Notes: a model not told the origin generated them from the sequence alone. 64,000 bases of DNA from Winogradskyella vidalii (GCF_013403955.1 NZ_JABFDG010000001.1:1116001-1180000), one strand, 5' to 3'. Positions 17,715-26,770 are shown, counted from the stretch's first letter. Made by a program: numbers and translations.

Positions 17715-20084
17715 TTAAAATGTTTGTGTTAATGCTATTGAGATGTTTCTACCTGCCTCAGGCACATCGATTAAACGGTAAAAACTGGTATGATCAAAAT
17801 ATTTAGTATTGAAGACATTATTGAGTTTAAACTTCACATCCAAAGGTTGCTTCGTTTTAAATAAGTTTATTTGAGTAAGAAGCGACATGTTTAAGACTTG
17901 ATAGCCATCTGTTTTTTCTTCTGGTGGTACAATTTCATCTTGTGCTGCTGTAATTTTATAATCAGCAATTAGTTGGGGTTGTTTAAAAAAGAATGCATTT
18001 TTAAATTGGTAACGTGCTGAAAATAATCCGGATAATGGTGGCGAAAACGGAATGGTAAAACCTTCTTTGGGACCACTTGTTTGTCGTGAATACACGTATT
18101 CTGCAGAAGCATCTAATTGTAAATTATTAATAATGCTGGTACCTGCTCTTAATTCGCCACCTGCTCTAAATACTTTGTTTTGCGTGTATTCGTAGATCTG
18201 TAAAGTCTCGTAATAGTTTGATGTCGGATTCAAGTAAATAAAGTTTTCAAAAAAATTGACAAACGGACTGATACCGAGACTAAAATCCTTTGTCGTATGA
18301 TCAATATCTAAATCTAATTGATAAGATTCTTCTGGGTCTAAATCGAGATTTCCTTGTTCATAACGATACATGTGGTAGTTCACACCATCTGAAGCTAATT
18401 CATTAGGTAAAGGCATTCTAAAACTCTTTCCTATATTTATTTTGAAGGTGGTATTTTTAAGCAAGTAACTCAGTCCTACAGAAGCGCTCAAGTTTCCAAA
18501 ATTGAGCGTTTTATCTTGTGCGCGTTGTAAGTAAACATTGGAGGTTGAGCCGTTAGCATTATTAATGGGGGTACGATACCAATCAAAATACGACTTGCTA
18601 TTTATTTGTCCAAAATCATAACGTAAACCAGCTAAAAGGTGTAAGTCGGAATGGATTTCGAATTGGTCAAAAGCAAATGCACCGACTGTAAAACGTGTGT
18701 ATTCTGGTATTAAAAAGCCCCAACCGCTTATACTATTATCTTGAAATTCTAGATTGACACCGGCAACAACTTGATGTTGTTTATGGGGTTGAAACGCATC
18801 TTTTACATTTAAAGAAAAGGTGTTTTTATGAAAACCACGTTCTTTTGTGTTTGGTGGTGTTGGCATATATCCATGTGGTGTAGGCTCGGAGCGCTCTTCT
18901 CTTATGTTATTTTGAAAGCCTAAATCCACGTTGATGCTATGATTATCTAAGGTAATTGACGTGTTATTAGTGATTTTAAAGTGGTTGACCTTATGATAAG
19001 GCAAGTCCACATCACGGTTTGAACTGTCGTAATCAATGGTTGATGTTCTTACTTCTAAACCATGGGCATTAGCAAAAAAACCATTTTTAGCATTTACGTT
19101 GCTAATCGTTGTTTCTGAAGTAATGCGGTCTGAAACATAACCCATACTAAAACTAGCATTTGCTTCTTTTCCTGCTGTATTACGTAAGTTATTGTCCTGT
19201 AAAGTAAAGACGTAATTTTCATAATTAATTTTATCCGTCGGTACTTTATAGTCGGCATAATCTCTGTAGGTTAAGCGACCTCTATAAAACCAATTATGAC
19301 CTCTTGCTTCTATACCAGTTGAGATACCGATTAAATCATTATTGCTTTCGCCTAAAAGGTTAACTTCGCCATTAAATGAATGCCTTGAAGGAATGGCATT
19401 AGGTTGAATATCTACAACACCAGCAATGGCGTCTGATCCATAAACTAAAGCGGCAGGGCCTTTTACAATTTGAATGTTTTCAATACCATATTGGTCGATT
19501 TCTAAACCATGATCATTGCCCCATTGTTGAGCTTCATGTTTTATACCATTTTGAACCACAGCAACTCTATTAAACCCTAAACCTCTAATAACAGGTTTTG
19601 ACTGTCCTGAGCCAATATTTATAGTGCTTACACCTGGAATTTTACTCAAGGTTTGCATCAAACTATTTTCTCTATTAGTAGTAAGAAATTCCTTAGAGAC
19701 TAATTGAGATACTACAGGTGATTCTTTGTTAAGCCTTTTTTTAGTTTTGCCGTTCACCTGTATTTCATGTAATGCTGTAGTAGATTCGTCTAAGAAAATT
19801 TTGAGTGCTTCCATGTTTGGACCAACGTCAACATTGATGGTTTGGGTTGTATAACCTAAGTGCGATATGGTAAATGTATGAGTCCCTTTGGTAACAGCTT
19901 TGATGGTAAACGCACCTGAAGCTGATGAAACGGAAAATAAACCTTTACCAATAATATTGACACCTTCAAGAGGTTGTAGAGTGTTGGAGCTTGCTACAAT
20001 TCCTTTTATTTGAAAAGAATCTTGTGCAAATACCATTGAGCTTAGACTAAAACATAGCCATAGACTCAGCGTTTTGTAAAACAT
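17715..20084 (-). CDS. TonB-dependent receptor, ZnuD-like, probable zinc uptake
   Basis: A 789-residue outer-membrane receptor. After the signal peptide (SSMVFAQ) comes a carboxypeptidase-D regulatory-like domain (about 24-100), then the plug with KPVIRGLGFNRVAVVQNGI, QQWGNDHGLEID and KGPAALVYGSDAIAGVV, and a beta-barrel ending IALTQTF. The GLGFNRV..NGIK..QQWG.DHGLE segment is typical of the zinc or ZnuD-type branch of TonB receptors. His-rich lipoproteins lie downstream and a Fur/Zur-type regulator is close and divergent. Substrate zinc is therefore likely, though another metal cannot be excluded. Confidence 0.88.
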   Translation of the reverse strand: MFYKTLSLWLCFSLSSMVFAQDSFQIKGIVASSNTLQPLEGVNIIGKGLFSVSSASGAFTIKAVTKGTHTFTISHLGYTTQTINVDVGPNMEALKIFLDESTTALHEIQVNGKTKKRLNKESPVVSQLVSKEFLTTNRENSLMQTLSKIPGVSTINIGSGQSKPVIRGLGFNRVAVVQNGIKHEAQQWGNDHGLEIDQYGIENIQIVKGPAALVYGSDAIAGVVDIQPNAIPSRHSFNGEVNLLGESNNDLIGISTGIEARGHNWFYRGRLTYRDYADYKVPTDKINYENYVFTLQDNNLRNTAGKEANASFSMGYVSDRITSETTISNVNAKNGFFANAHGLEVRTSTIDYDSSNRDVDLPYHKVNHFKITNNTSITLDNHSINVDLGFQNNIREERSEPTPHGYMPTPPNTKERGFHKNTFSLNVKDAFQPHKQHQVVAGVNLEFQDNSISGWGFLIPEYTRFTVGAFAFDQFEIHSDLHLLAGLRYDFGQINSKSYFDWYRTPINNANGSTSNVYLQRAQDKTLNFGNLSASVGLSYLLKNTTFKINIGKSFRMPLPNELASDGVNYHMYRYEQGNLDLDPEESYQLDLDIDHTTKDFSLGISPFVNFFENFIYLNPTSNYYETLQIYEYTQNKVFRAGGELRAGTSIINNLQLDASAEYVYSRQTSGPKEGFTIPFSPPLSGLFSARYQFKNAFFFKQPQLIADYKITAAQDEIVPPEEKTDGYQVLNMSLLTQINLFKTKQPLDVKFKLNNVFNTKYFDHTSFYRLIDVPEAGRNISIALTQTF

Positions 20085-20301
20085 AAAGCGATACTATAAG
20101 ATTTGAATAATTGTTCTTAAGTGGAATTTCAATAAAACCTATTCTATTTGTATTAAATGAAGCTTTTCTAAAGTTGTGGAACTTCAAAATGCATTTATGG
20201 CCAGCTATCAATTATGATTTTATTTAAACTTAAATAGATAGTTTTAAGCGCATTCGTTAAAAACGGAGTTTATGCTTAATTAATAAAATGGAATAGGGAA
20301 T
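20085..20301. other. Intergenic gap within the zinc locus
   Basis: These 217 bases separate the small exported protein gene from the receptor gene on the same strand. I see no copy of the TTGCA-type palindrome and no clear terminator, so whether the receptor has its own promoter remains open. Confidence 0.4.
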
Positions 20302-20619
20302 CTAGATAGAAAAGGGTGGAGGTCTAGATAGTAATTGGTTAGTAGCAATCGTGTTAGAAGCTATAAAACTATAGTGTTTAACGCCGCTCTTAGTAACGAT
20401 TAATTCTGTATTCTCAATTAAAAACTCCTGAGAGTCTGGAGCCAATAGTGGTGTTAGACTAAGTGTTGTTGCGTTATCACAAATAGTACAATGTAAAGCA
20501 TGATCGTTGTGATCATTATCCTCTCCATGGGTTAATGCATGAAGCCCTATCATTTTCATCGAGAGGAAAAGGATAAGGAACAGAAAAGTGATACTATTTT
20601 TTATTTGACTAACTTTCAT
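20302..20619 (-). CDS. Small exported Cys/His protein of the zinc locus
   Basis: A 105-residue protein with an N-terminal hydrophobic segment (about residues 10-27), then a His-rich cluster HGEDNDHNDHALHCTICD and a C-terminus ending SRPPPFSI. The His/Cys cluster directly after the signal anchor suggests metal binding in the periplasm. It stands first in the minus-strand run towards the ZnuD-like receptor and its upstream region contains the Fur-type palindrome. Its layout (signal, Cys/His cluster, Pro-rich end) resembles the two CNGKC proteins of the copper locus. I do not know a named family for it. Confidence 0.75.
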   Translation of the reverse strand: MKVSQIKNSITFLFLILFLSMKMIGLHALTHGEDNDHNDHALHCTICDNATTLSLTPLLAPDSQEFLIENTELIVTKSGVKHYSFIASNTIATNQLLSRPPPFSI

Positions 20620-20740
20620 TAAAATGAAAACAACCTAATCTAATTAAAAATTTACGTTTCTAAACAACATCTATAATTGCAACGTGATTATTGCTTTATT
20701 GTTGTTCTTTGATTTGCGAAGATAATATTTATTTATGATA

Positions 20741-20759
20741 TTGCAATAAATTACTGCAA
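20741..20759. promoter_or_regulatory. Fur/Zur-type operator (9-1-9 palindrome)
   Basis: TTGCAATAA-A-TTACTGCAA is an inverted repeat with 8 of 9 pairs matching around a single central base. It ends 13 bp before the start codon of the Fur-family regulator and lies about 120 bp in front of the divergent small exported protein gene. The geometry is that of Fur-family operators, so it may serve both autoregulation and control of the zinc locus. Confidence 0.7.
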
Positions 20760-20772
20760 ACAAATCGCATTA

Positions 20773-21153
20773 ATGAAAAAACGAAGAAATACACCAACCA
20801 AAGCTGCTGTTTTAGAGGTGTTGACTAAAACAGGTAAAGCCTTAAGTCAAGATGCAATTGAAGCACAAATAAGTATAGATATAAATAGAGCGACCATATA
20901 TCGGGTTTTAAATCGATTTTGTGATGATGGTGTGTTGCATAAAGTGATTGCTGAAGATGGTAAGCAATATTTTGCATTGTATGAGTCAGGTAAAAAGGCC
21001 TTGACACATCAGCATTTTCATTTTAAATGTAAGGTATGTGACACTTTAGAATGTCTTCCTGATGAGGTTAGTTTTACTATTCCTGAGGGGTATGTCGTGG
21101 AAAATGTAAATTGCGTATTAACGGGTGTTTGTAAAAAATGTGCTAAACTCTAA
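20773..21153 (+). CDS. Fur-family transcriptional regulator, probably Zur
   Basis: A 126-residue cytoplasmic regulator. The N-terminal winged helix (about 5-70) has INRATIYRVLNRFCDDGVL. The dimerisation part carries HQHFHFKCKVC (His79, His81, His83; Cys86, Cys89) and a C-terminal GVCKKC (Cys120, Cys123), which together form the structural zinc site of Fur proteins. Context (ZnuD-like receptor, His-rich lipoproteins, 9-1-9 palindrome directly upstream) favours zinc sensing over iron or peroxide. Its last four bases overlap the convergent mbnH gene end. Confidence 0.9.
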   Translation: MKKRRNTPTKAAVLEVLTKTGKALSQDAIEAQISIDINRATIYRVLNRFCDDGVLHKVIAEDGKQYFALYESGKKALTHQHFHFKCKVCDTLECLPDEVSFTIPEGYVVENVNCVLTGVCKKCAKL

Positions 21154-22169
21154 AAGCCTAAAAATTCCTCATCACTTAAGGTTTTCATAAAAGCAATAAG
21201 GTTTGTTTTTTCTTCTTCTGAAAGTGGAATTCTGTTATTGTTATCCTTTAGAATAGGGTCTAGATTGTCAACATCTAAAACACCATTGTCAAAATAATCT
21301 AAAACGTCTCTTAAAGTCGTAAATTGTCCAAAACTTCCGTAAGGTGCTGTGTGCTCTATATTTCTTAAGCTAGGCACTCTAAAGCTCATGTAATCGTCTA
21401 AATTCCCTGTTACTCTGGCGCGTCCAGCTTCGTCTGTATTAGGATTAATAGGAAACCCAATACTTCTAAAACTTTGGTCGGTAAACAACTCTGTGCTGTG
21501 ACAACTCGAGCATTTTTGCTCAAATGTTAAAGCGCCTTCTGCTTCGCTTATAGTATAAGTCGCTTCATTTTGCTTAACACGGTCGTATTTGCTATTGGCA
21601 GAAATTAAGGTGTATTCATATTGAGCAATACTTTTGTAGATGCGTTCTGGAATCATATTGTCATCACCAAAAGCTTTTTCAAATAGCGCTTGATATTCAG
21701 GGTCAATTTCAATTTTACTGATGACTTCCAAAATAGAAGAATCCATTTCTTCATGGGTAATAATAGGTACCAACGGTTGGTTTTCTAACTGAAGCTTACT
21801 ACCATCCCAATTGTAAAAATTCATGAAAGCTAAATTCTGAATTGGCGGTGTGTTTCTAAGTCCAATTCGGCCATCAATTCCAATGGCTTGTGCGTTAGAA
21901 TCTGCAAAGGCATTAATTTGAATATGGCAGGTAGCACATGAAATCGTATTATTAGCACTAAATCTTTTTTCAGAAAATAGTTTCTCACCCAGTTCAACGC
22001 CAAAAGTTGTTGGTGTATTGGAGTAAAATGCATTATTAAGCAATGGGAAATCCTCAGGTATACTTAATTCAAGCTCAGGATTGTTATACGGTATAGATTC
22101 ATAATTATCGTCTTTGTTACAAGACATAAATAAAACCATTACAACAGAAAGAAGTGCTATATTTTTCAT
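21150..22169 (-). CDS. mbnH: Dihaem cytochrome c peroxidase-like enzyme, MbnH-type
   Basis: About 339 residues from the ATG at 22167-22169, which gives a clean lipoprotein signal (VLFMSC); an upstream in-frame ATG would place 14 extra residues ahead of it. Two haem c sites are visible, CATCH at 78-82 and CSSCH at 220-224, with family segments RNTPPIQNLAF, FYNWDGS, and FRVPSLRNIEHTAPYGSFG. MauG/CcpA-type dihaem enzymes include MbnH, which oxidises a tryptophan of MbnP to kynurenine. The immediately upstream gene encodes an MbnP-family protein, so MbnH is preferred over a plain peroxidase. The gene is convergent with the Fur-family gene and overlaps its end by four bases. Confidence 0.9.
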   Translation of the reverse strand: MKNIALLSVVMVLFMSCNKDDNYESIPYNNPELELSIPEDFPLLNNAFYSNTPTTFGVELGEKLFSEKRFSANNTISCATCHIQINAFADSNAQAIGIDGRIGLRNTPPIQNLAFMNFYNWDGSKLQLENQPLVPIITHEEMDSSILEVISKIEIDPEYQALFEKAFGDDNMIPERIYKSIAQYEYTLISANSKYDRVKQNEATYTISEAEGALTFEQKCSSCHSTELFTDQSFRSIGFPINPNTDEAGRARVTGNLDDYMSFRVPSLRNIEHTAPYGSFGQFTTLRDVLDYFDNGVLDVDNLDPILKDNNNRIPLSEEEKTNLIAFMKTLSDEEFLGF

Positions 22170-22206
22170 TTTGAAGTGTGTTAGATTCAAAAAAATTAAA
22201 AATAGA

Positions 22207-22234
22207 GCCATCTAAACATTATATTTCAGATGGC
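22207..22234 (-). terminator. Hairpin between mbnP and mbnH (terminator or attenuator)
   Basis: GCCATCT (22207-22213) pairs with AGATGGC (22228-22234). Read on the minus strand the hairpin is followed by a T-rich stretch. It lies in the 80 bp gap between two functionally linked genes, so it probably lowers, and does not abolish, mbnH expression relative to mbnP. Confidence 0.6.
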
Positions 22235-22249
22235 CCTAAAAATTAGGAT

Positions 22250-23101
22250 TTAGTTCTCTACAGATTGAATAGAAAACATTCCAGTTGTATCAGTGGTACC
22301 GTTACCTCCAATATTCTCTACAAACTTTGTCATTTCAACAGCGGTATGAATACTTGGTGTAGCATTGCTTTCACCTAAGGTTATAGTATGACTTTGACCA
22401 CTTAATAAATAATCAAAATCTGCATTTATTACAATAGTAGGCGCACTATTTCCTACGGTAGCGTTTGTTGGAAGTGTTAAAGTAATATCTCTATACGCAT
22501 CTACACCTTGCGTGTAACTTCCTTCTTCACCTTCTACAGTACTTCCAGAGTGAATAGATAAAACATCATTGTTAGAACCATAGAATCCTTCAATTTTAGT
22601 AAAACGGTATCCAGTTCCCCATTCCCAATGCATTTCAGTATCATTTTCTCCAGCGCTTGCATAGAAATTTGGAAAGCTTGCTTCATCTAAAGTATTTAAT
22701 TCAGATTTTACTCCTAAACCAAATCTAATTTCAGAATAGTCACCAACAGGAATATCACTCATTACATAATTTAACGTTTCAGGAAGCGCATGGTTTATGA
22801 CCGTTGCACCATTGTCTAAATCATTTACATTATAAGGTATTTCAGTACCATCTGCTTTAATTAAGCGTATGTTACTTATAACGTATTTTACTTCTTCAAA
22901 GTGGTGTGTTTGTCCTTCATCTGAAGTATTTACAGTAGCTGAAGCCGATGTAGCATCACCAAGAACGATAGGTGTCGCTCCAAATGTGTTGTTAAATTCT
23001 AAGGTTACATTGTTTGCAACTGGGTTATCATCATCACTACTACAAGACATGAAAGCAACTAAAACTGCTGCTGATAAAATATAATTTTTAAGATTTTTCA
23101 T
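22250..23101 (-). CDS. mbnP: MbnP-family copper-binding lipoprotein
   Basis: A 283-residue lipoprotein (lipobox AFMSC, Cys20). Family marks are VTLEFNNTFGATPIVLG near the mature start, HHFEEVKYVISNIRLIKADGT, GDYSEIRFGLGV, and MHWEWGTGYRFTKIEG with Trp159 and Trp161. In methanotroph MbnP, one tryptophan of this kind of region is converted to kynurenine by MbnH and helps to bind copper. The mbnH gene follows 80 bp downstream. There are no methanobactin synthesis genes here, in line with MbnPH pairs that act in general copper handling. Confidence 0.9.
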   Translation of the reverse strand: MKNLKNYILSAAVLVAFMSCSSDDDNPVANNVTLEFNNTFGATPIVLGDATSASATVNTSDEGQTHHFEEVKYVISNIRLIKADGTEIPYNVNDLDNGATVINHALPETLNYVMSDIPVGDYSEIRFGLGVKSELNTLDEASFPNFYASAGENDTEMHWEWGTGYRFTKIEGFYGSNNDVLSIHSGSTVEGEEGSYTQGVDAYRDITLTLPTNATVGNSAPTIVINADFDYLLSGQSHTITLGESNATPSIHTAVEMTKFVENIGGNGTTDTTGMFSIQSVEN

Positions 23102-23158
23102 TTTTTTAAATTTGTGTTATTTGGTATTTGTTTAATATTAAGTACGTATAAAATCTAC

Positions 23159-23524
23159 CTATAACATTGGCGGCGGGACTAAAATCTCTAGATAAGGCTC
23201 CAAATGGTGAAACTCTATATACACCATATTTAATTTATTTGTAATGCTGTTGTGGGGCTCTATCTCAAATTCAGGATTAGAATCAAATGCCAAATCTAAA
23301 TTTTTTGTAGTCATTATTTTTTCAGAATCAGATGGCTCCGTTTCTTGAAGTTCTTTACTTAAATGACATTTGCCGTTACAATGTAATTCGGGTTGGTCTT
23401 TATTGACACAAAATTGTTCCGTAATGGCTTTTTGGTTGAGTTTAAAGTGCATAATGACCACGGCTTGTTGCGATACAACAAACAGGAATAAAAGGGTCAT
23501 TATAAGACTAAAAACTTTATGCAT
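23159..23524 (-). CDS. Small exported CNGKC protein (copper locus, copy 1)
   Basis: A 121-residue protein with an N-terminal membrane segment, then CVNKDQPELHCNGKCHL (three Cys and a His), a charged linker and a tail ending LVPPPML. It is related to the protein at 26771-27136, which has the same CVNKD.PEL.CNGKC core. It sits 3 bp after the OprC-like receptor gene and is clearly co-transcribed. The Cys cluster facing the periplasm would suit Cu(I) binding; this is inferred, and I know of no named function. Confidence 0.8.
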   Translation of the reverse strand: MHKVFSLIMTLLFLFVVSQQAVVIMHFKLNQKAITEQFCVNKDQPELHCNGKCHLSKELQETEPSDSEKIMTTKNLDLAFDSNPEFEIEPHNSITNKLNMVYIEFHHLEPYLEILVPPPML

Positions 23525-23527
23525 TGC

Positions 23528-25516
23528 TTAGAAGTTAAATTTTAATGAAGTGAATATATTACGACCCATTCTTGGGATATTTCCCCAATCGGCATACGTG
23601 CTGTAATATTCATTCAGAATATTTTCTGCGCCTACCTGTACTACAGTTTTGTAAGCCGCAATTCTGAAGGTGTAGTCTGCAGATAGATTCCAAACCGTGT
23701 ATGAAGGGGTTTGGTCCTCGCCGTATTCTGGACTGTAGTTGATTTGCTCTAAATCACCATTAATTGACGTTTGAAAATTGAATCTATTGTATTTATAATG
23801 CAGTGCGGTTTGGTAACTTAAAGGTCTTATAAATGGTAAATTATTTTCATTTTCGTCCTTTCCACGTGCGTAGGTGAGTGTGCCTTTCCAGTGAAGATTA
23901 TCTAAAATAGAATAACTTCCGTTTAGAGAAAAATTAAATAAAGTTGAATAATCTAAAGAGGTATAGCTTTTAACACCAACAGACTGATAGTTCATAGGGC
24001 TTCCTAAGCTCAAAATTCTACCGATAATATAATTTTCAATGTAGAAATAATTCACGTTAGCTTGAATACTAAGTTTGTCATTTGCATAGCCAGCACTTGC
24101 ATTCCCTTCATAAGAAATTTCATTTTTTAAATCAGGATTTCCAACATAATCATAACGGTCAAAACTATTGTAAATGTAATAACCATAACCTTCGGAAACT
24201 GAAGGTGCTCTATGGCCATAACCACCACCTACAGAAAAATTGAAATTGTCAATATTTAGTTGATAGCCTGCGTGCAAGCTAGGAAGTAATCTTGTTTTTT
24301 CTTGAGGTGTTCCTGGGTGAAATATCCAGTTAAATTCCACATATTTTGAATGATTGTAATTCAACCCTAAAGACCCTCCAAAATTCAATTGGCTTTGATC
24401 TGAAAACGCCCATGAGTTGTTAAGTGAAAGTCCCGCAAACGTGGTGGTCACAGCAGGCCAGCTGTAAGCAAACATAGTACGTTGGCTTCGGTCCTGAGGA
24501 TACATACGCATTTCTGCTGTAGATAAATTGTTATAGGCGTTTAGTTGTATTTCTGAATTAAACTTACCGCGTTTTAAGTTGATATTAGATAACAAACCAT
24601 AAGTGGTGCTCCAACCCGGCATATCCATGTGGACTAAATTTTCAGGTCGTGTGGTGTCATCCATATAATGTTCTATAGCATTAAAATAGACTTTAGAATC
24701 CCAGGCTCTTACTAGGCCTTCTTCAAATAATTGTTTATACGTTGCTGAGGTAATTAAAGCTCTTGACAGCCATAAATCCATAGGCAATGCAGGGTAACCA
24801 ACATCTTTGGCCTCATCGTAAATAGCTTCAATTTTAACAGATGAGAGTTCCGTTGTTTTATAAGCTAATCCTAATGATGCATTGAATTTGGTAAATTGAG
24901 AATGGTCCACTTTGTCATCATTACCATCACTGTAATTTTCTGCTTTTCGGTAAGCTAAACTTCCATCGGCAACAAATTTATCCGAAGAATATGAGGTATT
25001 TGCCAGATTGAAAAACTGTTTGTTATTAAATTCAAATCCGGTTTGGTAAGCGCCGGTCCATTCTTTTAAGCGATTAAACGGTGTGCTTTTTCGTTTTAAA
25101 TCAATACTTCCGGCAACGGTTGCGCCATGCATGTTGCCTTCTTGTCCTGATTTGATGTCTATTTCAGCTAAGTTATTGCTCTCTACATAAGAGGTAATAG
25201 GGTCCATTTTATCAGTACAGGCACCAAAAACATGCATCCCATCAATCGTAATTGTTGAGCGTTCCGAACTCATGTTGTTCAATAGCGGTTCCCAGGCGTA
25301 AGCGCCACGTTTTATAAAGCTAATATTATCAGAAGAGGCCAAAAATTCATCAACAGAAACCGCCATTTTCATGTCCGTTTCAATTTTCTTTTTAATTATG
25401 GTCATCAGCTGAACTTCCTCTAAGGCAACAACGCTGTCTTTCTTTTTCTCTGTGTTTTGCGCACCTGAGAATAGTCCTATAAAAAGTAATATGATTAATG
25501 TGATTGATTTCATCAT
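23528..25516 (-). CDS. TonB-dependent receptor, OprC/NosA-like, probable copper uptake
   Basis: A 662-residue outer-membrane receptor: signal peptide (GLFSGAQ), plug (about 45-140) and beta-barrel ending FTSLKFNF. In the plug, GACTDKMDPITSY holds Cys100-x3-Met104, and in the barrel EHYMDD holds His283-x-Met285. OprC of Pseudomonas binds copper with a CxxxM-HxM site, and both halves are present here in the same order. Further Met and His (HMDMPGW at 296-301) are close by. The gene lies 2 bp after the YtkA-like lipoprotein gene and 3 bp before a CNGKC protein gene, with MbnP and MbnH next. Copper is thus the best substrate. Confidence 0.9.
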   Translation of the reverse strand: MMKSITLIILLFIGLFSGAQNTEKKKDSVVALEEVQLMTIIKKKIETDMKMAVSVDEFLASSDNISFIKRGAYAWEPLLNNMSSERSTITIDGMHVFGACTDKMDPITSYVESNNLAEIDIKSGQEGNMHGATVAGSIDLKRKSTPFNRLKEWTGAYQTGFEFNNKQFFNLANTSYSSDKFVADGSLAYRKAENYSDGNDDKVDHSQFTKFNASLGLAYKTTELSSVKIEAIYDEAKDVGYPALPMDLWLSRALITSATYKQLFEEGLVRAWDSKVYFNAIEHYMDDTTRPENLVHMDMPGWSTTYGLLSNINLKRGKFNSEIQLNAYNNLSTAEMRMYPQDRSQRTMFAYSWPAVTTTFAGLSLNNSWAFSDQSQLNFGGSLGLNYNHSKYVEFNWIFHPGTPQEKTRLLPSLHAGYQLNIDNFNFSVGGGYGHRAPSVSEGYGYYIYNSFDRYDYVGNPDLKNEISYEGNASAGYANDKLSIQANVNYFYIENYIIGRILSLGSPMNYQSVGVKSYTSLDYSTLFNFSLNGSYSILDNLHWKGTLTYARGKDENENNLPFIRPLSYQTALHYKYNRFNFQTSINGDLEQINYSPEYGEDQTPSYTVWNLSADYTFRIAAYKTVVQVGAENILNEYYSTYADWGNIPRMGRNIFTSLKFNF

Positions 25517-25518
25517 TA

Positions 25519-26445
25519 TTAAAATAATATATCAATATGAAGTTCACTTCTTGCACCTTCAATACCAGGCGTAAATTCGGTTGAAACTTCAGTCCCTTTT
25601 ATAATTTCGCCATATTGATTTTGCATTCTGAAATTTAGAGTCCAGTTTCCGGTCATGGTATAATTTACTACGCCGTAATACAAACCATCATCTTGCTGTG
25701 TTAAGTCTACATTATTAGGAGACGAGTGATTTCCCATTGACGGTTCTGGCATTCGTGGGTCTAATAATAAGGTGTAATCGGAAACGACGGCGTAGGAATA
25801 CTGTGAAGGGTCAGGAAATGTGCCTGCCTCATTAGATGGTGGATTGTACTTGTAAATTCCGGCCACCAATTCGTTTTCTGCAATTTTCGGTTTTTGAGGG
25901 GCTACCAAAGCTATAAAATACTGCTCACCATCATCAGCTGTAAAGGCTGTCATGTTTAAATTCATATTGGTTTGCGTTTCAACTGTAATGTCTTGATTAA
26001 GACTATAGGTCTGACCATTATCTGTAAATGAGATGTAGAGTTTCCAAGTATCAGAATCATTACTTTCACTGGTAAAAACAGCATAAGTTGAATAATAGGC
26101 GTCTGTAGTGTTGTAGTCTACATTATATTGATGTGGACAAGAACTGTTGTTTCCTGTGTAATCCGTTACAATAGGTAAAAACGTAACGTCTGATGCATTT
26201 AAATTTTCATCTGTTTGCGTATTCGTTATGGTTAAGCGTATGTCATTGTAACCTTTATATAGAGTCCCGTTTAAGGCTTCAATATCTATTTGATAATTGT
26301 TTTCAGCTATAGAAACCACAGTTTCATATTCAAAATGCTCGGTGACTTCGGTGCTTATTTCAGCTTCGTAATCGGTTTTATCTAGGGTGCAAGACGTTAC
26401 TGCAATAAACATTACAGCCACGAAAAAATTAATGTTTTTCATCAC
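25519..26445 (-). CDS. YtkA/CopC-like copper-binding lipoprotein (two domains)
   Basis: A 308-residue lipoprotein (lipobox AVTSC) with two immunoglobulin-like halves. The second half has DPRMPEPSMGNHSSPN followed by YGVVNYTMTGNWTLNFRM, the Met/His pattern of YtkA- and FixH-type copper domains. The first half has a weaker copy with NSSCPHQYN. The gene is the first of the closely packed group with the OprC-like receptor (2 bp spacing). A role in handing copper to the receptor at the cell surface or holding it in the periplasm is inferred. Confidence 0.82.
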   Translation of the reverse strand: MMKNINFFVAVMFIAVTSCTLDKTDYEAEISTEVTEHFEYETVVSIAENNYQIDIEALNGTLYKGYNDIRLTITNTQTDENLNASDVTFLPIVTDYTGNNSSCPHQYNVDYNTTDAYYSTYAVFTSESNDSDTWKLYISFTDNGQTYSLNQDITVETQTNMNLNMTAFTADDGEQYFIALVAPQKPKIAENELVAGIYKYNPPSNEAGTFPDPSQYSYAVVSDYTLLLDPRMPEPSMGNHSSPNNVDLTQQDDGLYYGVVNYTMTGNWTLNFRMQNQYGEIIKGTEVSTEFTPGIEGARSELHIDILF

Positions 26446-26770
26446 TTTTAGGTGTTTTTTGTTTTAAAAAAAACTTAAATGTGTAGCAGTTGCCTCTCCA
26501 ATTAATAATTGGCTATTGATAGGCTAATAGTGAGTTATTAAATTAGAGTTGCAAATTATAATCGTACATAAACAATGTAAATCGCTACAGAGAATGGAGG
26601 AGAAAGCACTTATATATAGAACGGTATATTAAGAGTTACTGCTATATTATTTTACAGCAATTCGGCTTTAAACACTAACAAATTTTTAATTGATAGTGTA
26701 TAAAGTATACCATAGCAAAATGCGTAGACATCTGGCTAAGTATGATAAAGTAAAGTGTTTCTAATTAAAA
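26446..26770. other. Intergenic region in the copper locus with short palindromes
   Basis: This 325-base stretch separates a CNGKC protein gene from the YtkA-like gene, both on the minus strand. It contains the near-perfect palindrome CCAATTAATAATTGG (26498-26512) and a looser inverted repeat TGCTnTA-N6-TAnAGCA (26640-26659). Either could be an operator; no full promoter match was found. Confidence 0.35.

Noticed and set aside
21150..23101. Methanobactin biosynthesis locus
   Set aside because: Only MbnP and MbnH are present; there is no precursor peptide or MbnB/MbnC, so peptide synthesis is not supported.
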